Assembly (NCBI GenBank): GCA_965183855.1 | Contig: CBCYMI010000007.1 | Coordinates: 1-16,280 of the forward strand | Origin: CBCYMI01 sp965183855 | Lineage (GTDB): Bacteria > Pseudomonadota > Alphaproteobacteria > Caulobacterales > Maricaulaceae | Reading direction: 5' to 3' | DNA: 16,280 nucleotides | In this document: positions 13,799-16,280 of the stretch, piece by piece | Numbering within the stretch: position 1 is the first letter of the stretch | How the letters are laid out: every line of letters starts with the position of its first letter | The notes under the pieces: generated by a model | What the model was told of the DNA's origin: nothing | Databases searched by the model: none | What the model saw: only the letters and a program-made list of their open reading frames with translations | Position numbers and translations under genes: made by a program

Positions 13799-15226
13799 AT
13801 GAGCAAAAAAGAAGGTCGAATTGTACAAATTATTGGCGCAGTTGTTGACGTGGAATTCAATCAGGAAGACTTACCTGCAATCAGCAATGCTCTTGAAACA
13901 GAAAATAATGGTAAACCCCTTATTTTGGAAACATCACAACATTTAGGTGAAAGCATTGTACGAACCATTGCTATGGATTCAACAGAAGGCTTGTCAAGAA
14001 ATAATAAAGTTATCGATACAGGTGCACCCATAACCATTCCTGTCGGAGAAGCAACTCTTGGAAGAATTATGAATGTTGTTGGCGAGCCTGTTGATAATGC
14101 AGGTCCTATAAAAGCAAAGAAAAAGCTTGCCATTCATCGTTCTGCTCCAGAGTTTATTCAGCAATCAACAGAAACCGAAGTGCTTGCAACAGGAATTAAG
14201 GTTGTCGATTTGCTTTGTCCTTATGCAAAAGGTGGGAAAATTGGCCTGTTTGGCGGTGCAGGGGTTGGTAAAACAGTTCTGATTATGGAATTAATCAATA
14301 ATATCGCCAAAGCGTATGGAGGATATTCCGTCTTTGCAGGCGTTGGAGAAAGAACAAGAGAAGGAAATGATCTATATTGGGAAATGATTGAATCAGGTGT
14401 TAATAAAGAAGGTGGAGGCGGAGATTCTCGTTGTACCCTTGTTTACGGACAAATGAATGAACCTCCAGGAGCAAGAGCTCGTGTCGCACTATCTGGATTA
14501 ACACAAGCAGAATATTTTAGAGATGAAGAAGGAAAAGATGTTTTGTTTTTTGTTGATAATATTTTCCGGTTTACACAGGCTGGTTCTGAAGTTTCAGCCC
14601 TACTTGGTCGAATTCCATCTGCGGTTGGTTACCAACCAACACTTGCAACAGAAATGGGAATATTACAAGAGCGAATTACTTCAACAACAAAAGGGTCAAT
14701 TACTTCTGTACAAGCAATTTATGTCCCCGCAGATGATTTGACAGACCCTGCCCCTGCAACTTCATTTTCTCATCTGGATGCAACTACTGTTTTATCACGT
14801 TCAATTGCAGAAAAAGGAATTTATCCGGCCGTTGATCCTCTAGATTCAACCTCTCGTATTCTTGAACCTCGTATTGTCGGTGAAAAACACTATGCCGTTA
14901 CAAGACGTGTTCAGGAAATACTTCAGAGATATAAAGAATTACAGGATATTATTGCAATTTTGGGAATAGATGAGCTTTCTGAAGATGATAAATTAGTTGT
15001 TTCCCGTGCAAGAAAAATTGAACGTTTTCTATCTCAACCCTTCCATGTTGCAGAAGTCTTTACAGGTTCTCCAGGTGTATTAGTTGATTTAAAAGATACA
15101 ATAGAAGGCTTTAAAGGCTTATGTGAAGGACAATATGACCATCTTCCAGAACAAGCATTTTATATGGTAGGATCTATTCAGGAAGCTCTTAAAAAAGCCG
15201 AAAAAATAGCTGTAGAATTTGCTTAA
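13799..15226 (+). CDS. atpD: F1F0 ATP synthase, beta subunit
   Basis: Catalytic subunit of F1, which makes ATP on the cytoplasmic face of the inner membrane. The 475 residues have the beta-barrel N-domain (about 1-80), the P-loop GGAGVGKT (152-159), the catalytic Glu184 in GERTREGNDLYWEM, QMNEPPGARARVALSGLT, the Walker B strand VLFFVDNIFRF (Asp253) and DELSEDD (391-397) in the C-terminal domain, here in the usual DELSEED place. The sequence is of the standard alphaproteobacterial F-type, not the Na+-type N-ATPase. AGGGA lies 13 nt before the ATG, rather far. Unusually, no atpG, atpA or atpH lies upstream, and atpC follows only after 206 bp. Confidence 0.98.
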   Translation: MSKKEGRIVQIIGAVVDVEFNQEDLPAISNALETENNGKPLILETSQHLGESIVRTIAMDSTEGLSRNNKVIDTGAPITIPVGEATLGRIMNVVGEPVDNAGPIKAKKKLAIHRSAPEFIQQSTETEVLATGIKVVDLLCPYAKGGKIGLFGGAGVGKTVLIMELINNIAKAYGGYSVFAGVGERTREGNDLYWEMIESGVNKEGGGGDSRCTLVYGQMNEPPGARARVALSGLTQAEYFRDEEGKDVLFFVDNIFRFTQAGSEVSALLGRIPSAVGYQPTLATEMGILQERITSTTKGSITSVQAIYVPADDLTDPAPATSFSHLDATTVLSRSIAEKGIYPAVDPLDSTSRILEPRIVGEKHYAVTRRVQEILQRYKELQDIIAILGIDELSEDDKLVVSRARKIERFLSQPFHVAEVFTGSPGVLVDLKDTIEGFKGLCEGQYDHLPEQAFYMVGSIQEALKKAEKIAVEFA

Positions 15227-15236
15227 AGCCAGATCT

Positions 15237-15275
15237 TTTGGTTTTCTATTAAAAATAGCAAACCAAATTTATTTT
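15237..15275 (+). terminator. Terminator-like hairpin between atpD and atpC
   Basis: TTTGGTTT and CTATT (15237-15250) pair with AATAG and AAACCAAA (15254-15267), giving 13 base pairs with one mismatch and a 3-nt loop. TTTATTTT follows at once. It starts 11 bp after the atpD stop. It could end or attenuate transcription, lowering atpC relative to atpD, or protect the atpD 3' end. Confidence 0.5.
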
Positions 15276-15324
15276 GAGCTCTGTTTTTCTGAAATTTATA
15301 ATTCTAAAAAACAAAGCCCAAAAA

Positions 15325-15339
15325 ATCCCAAAATGGGAT
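15325..15339 (-). other. Hairpin upstream of atpC
   Basis: ATCCCA and TGGGAT form a 6-bp stem with a 3-nt loop. The T-run that follows is on the minus strand (15320-15325), so as a terminator it would face the opposite way to atpC. No minus-strand gene needs it. Confidence 0.35.
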
Positions 15340-15432
15340 GAATTTCAAAAGCTTTAAATTCACATTATAGAATTAAAAGAAAATCATAATCAATAAATAG
15401 AATAATAATTGAGGAATCTGTAAGGAATCGGA

Positions 15433-15834
15433 ATGGAAGCAAAATTAAAATTTGATCTAATCGCGCCTGACAATAAGGTTTTTTCAGGAGATGTAGATCA
15501 TGTTATTATTCCCGCAATCAATGGACAAATGGGAATTCTACCTCATCATGCTCCCTTTATGTCAACATTAAAGCCAGGAATTGTAAAGATTCTGGAAAAG
15601 AACAAAACTCATTATTATTATGTTACTGGAGGTTTGGCGGATATTTCAACCGAAGGACTTATTCTTTTAGCAGAACACGTCTGGACACCAGAAATAAAAA
15701 CACAAAAGCAAACGGAACTTGAAGAAATAAAACAACGCTTGAGCTATACTAAAGACCCGTATGAGAAAAGAAACCTGACCCAAAAAATAACCCTTATCGA
15801 AACATTCCTAGAAACCCTTACAACACTGGATTAA
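15433..15834 (+). CDS. atpC: F1F0 ATP synthase, epsilon subunit
   Basis: Part of the central stalk of F1; its C-terminal helices can inhibit ATP hydrolysis. The 133-residue product has the N-terminal beta-sandwich: MEAKLKFDLIAPDNKVFSG, VDHVIIPAINGQMGILPHHAP with its conserved GQ.GILP..AP, LKPGIV and the VTGGLADIS segment. A charged, helical C-terminal part follows (about 88-133). AAGGA lies 6 nt before the ATG. It is separated from atpD by 206 bp with a terminator-like hairpin, whereas the two genes are normally almost adjacent. Confidence 0.96.
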   Translation: MEAKLKFDLIAPDNKVFSGDVDHVIIPAINGQMGILPHHAPFMSTLKPGIVKILEKNKTHYYYVTGGLADISTEGLILLAEHVWTPEIKTQKQTELEEIKQRLSYTKDPYEKRNLTQKITLIETFLETLTTLD

Positions 15835-15919
15835 GCATTTTTGTTTGTTCATAAAAAAAAACATATCTGTTTGATTGATATTATTTTTTTTTCAAACGGA
15901 TAAAAAAAAATAAATGCTT
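15833..15919. terminator. Nested hairpins after atpC
   Basis: An inner stem pairs ATCTGTTTGA (15865-15874) with TCAAACGGAT (15892-15901), 10 bp with one G-U pair. An outer stem pairs AAGCATTT (15833-15840) with AAATGCTT (15912-15919). On the plus strand the T-run is inside the loop and the 3' side is A-rich; the best U-tract (15853-15861) is on the minus strand. It may mark the end of the atpC transcript by structure alone. Confidence 0.35.
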
Positions 15920-15973
15920 TATTAATGAGGTTCTATTTTATATATATATTTTAAAAATTTATGGTTTTCCAAA

Positions 15974-16280
15974 ATGAAAAAAATACTCTTGGGAATATTA
16001 GGAATGGGTTCAATCCTTTCCATAATGGCAGGCATGTATGTTTTATTCTATGAACCAAAAACACTGATTATTAGAGAGTATGAACTTGTCTGCGATAAAT
16101 GGACAGCTGGACATAAAAGAATTGCAATTCTTTCTGATATTCATATTGGGGGGATTCATGTAAATCTGGAACAAATTCATAAAATTCAAAATCATCTTCA
16201 AATATTAAAGCCAGATCTAATTCTCTATCTTGGAGATTATATTAATGGCCATAAACCTATTTCCCAAAGAAGCAAACAGT
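15974..16280 (+). CDS. Membrane-anchored metallophosphoesterase (partial, C-terminus outside window)
   Basis: The first 102 residues of a calcineurin-like phosphoesterase are visible. An N-terminal hydrophobic helix (about 4-26) anchors or exports the protein. LIIREYELVCDKW and then RIAILSDIHIGG follow, carrying the metal-binding Asp55 and His57 (D-x-H). The next metal motif is LGDYINGH, with Asp88. This arrangement is typical of YkuE/YaeI-like enzymes, some of which act on phospholipids or UDP-diacylglucosamine; the substrate cannot be told here. An overlapping ATG at 15961 is in another frame that stops early, so 15974 is the start; no good ribosome binding site is seen. Confidence 0.9.
   Translation, partial: MKKILLGILGMGSILSIMAGMYVLFYEPKTLIIREYELVCDKWTAGHKRIAILSDIHIGGIHVNLEQIHKIQNHLQILKPDLILYLGDYINGHKPISQRSKQ

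Noticed and set aside
13799..15834. atpD-atpC as the start of an Na+-type N-ATPase operon, which begins with atpDC
   Set aside because: The beta subunit reads as standard F-type, and atpC is followed by a metallophosphoesterase rather than atpQ, atpR or atpB.
1..16280. tRNA, rRNA, 4.5S RNA, tmRNA, CRISPR array or insertion sequence
   Set aside because: I looked for T-loop (GGTTCRANNC) sequences, the conserved SRP RNA tip, regularly spaced repeats, transposase motifs and terminal inverted repeats and found none that hold up.

Overview
The window is an ordinary chromosomal housekeeping region from an AT-rich alphaproteobacterium. By eye it is about one third G+C, with intergenic stretches much lower. 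The TrmD, ThrRS and Ffh sequences, a CC0125/CC1285-type lipoprotein, and a YidD-ThrRS pair together with a NifU-like scaffold protein all point to Alphaproteobacteria. The TrmD N- and C-terminal sequence looks most like Rhodospirillales/Acetobacteraceae. A low-GC, host-associated member of that group (for example a Commensalibacter-like gut symbiont) would fit, but I cannot prove the genus from sequence alone.

Layout. Every gene from 1 to 10986 is on the minus strand and every gene from 11381 to the end is on the plus strand. Read in the direction of transcription, the minus-strand block is: an orphan membrane histidine kinase (10986-9151); yidD and thrS (8666-6315); a Tyr/Phe-rich lipoprotein (5772-5233); pyrF (5059-4358); and the classic translation/secretion cluster ffh, rpsP, rimM, trmD, rplS (4142-1, rplS cut by the window edge). 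The plus-strand block is: a cysteine-rich lipoprotein of unknown function, sufE, a NifU/IscU-like Fe-S scaffold protein, atpD, atpC, and the start of a membrane-anchored metallophosphoesterase.

How the genes work together. ffh to rplS supply the signal recognition particle GTPase, two ribosomal proteins, a 16S maturation factor and the tRNA m1G37 methyltransferase. thrS charges tRNA-Thr and yidD helps membrane protein insertion. sufE and the scaffold gene sit together and probably act in Fe-S cluster assembly. atpD and atpC encode the beta and epsilon subunits of F1, apparently separated from the rest of the ATP synthase genes.

Non-coding DNA. Intergenic regions are long for bacteria and AT-rich. 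Five of them carry small tandem duplications (10, 16, 20, 24 and 26 bp periods). Several hairpins or palindromes stand out: one in the rpsP leader, an 18-bp palindrome upstream of the kinase, an inverted repeat around a likely atpD promoter, and a terminator-like hairpin between atpD and atpC.

I saw no mobile element, CRISPR array, tRNA, rRNA or phage gene, and nothing I would call a new biological system. The least explained parts are the cysteine-rich lipoprotein locus facing the orphan kinase, the scaffold protein lacking the third canonical cysteine, and the split, internally attenuated atpDC unit.
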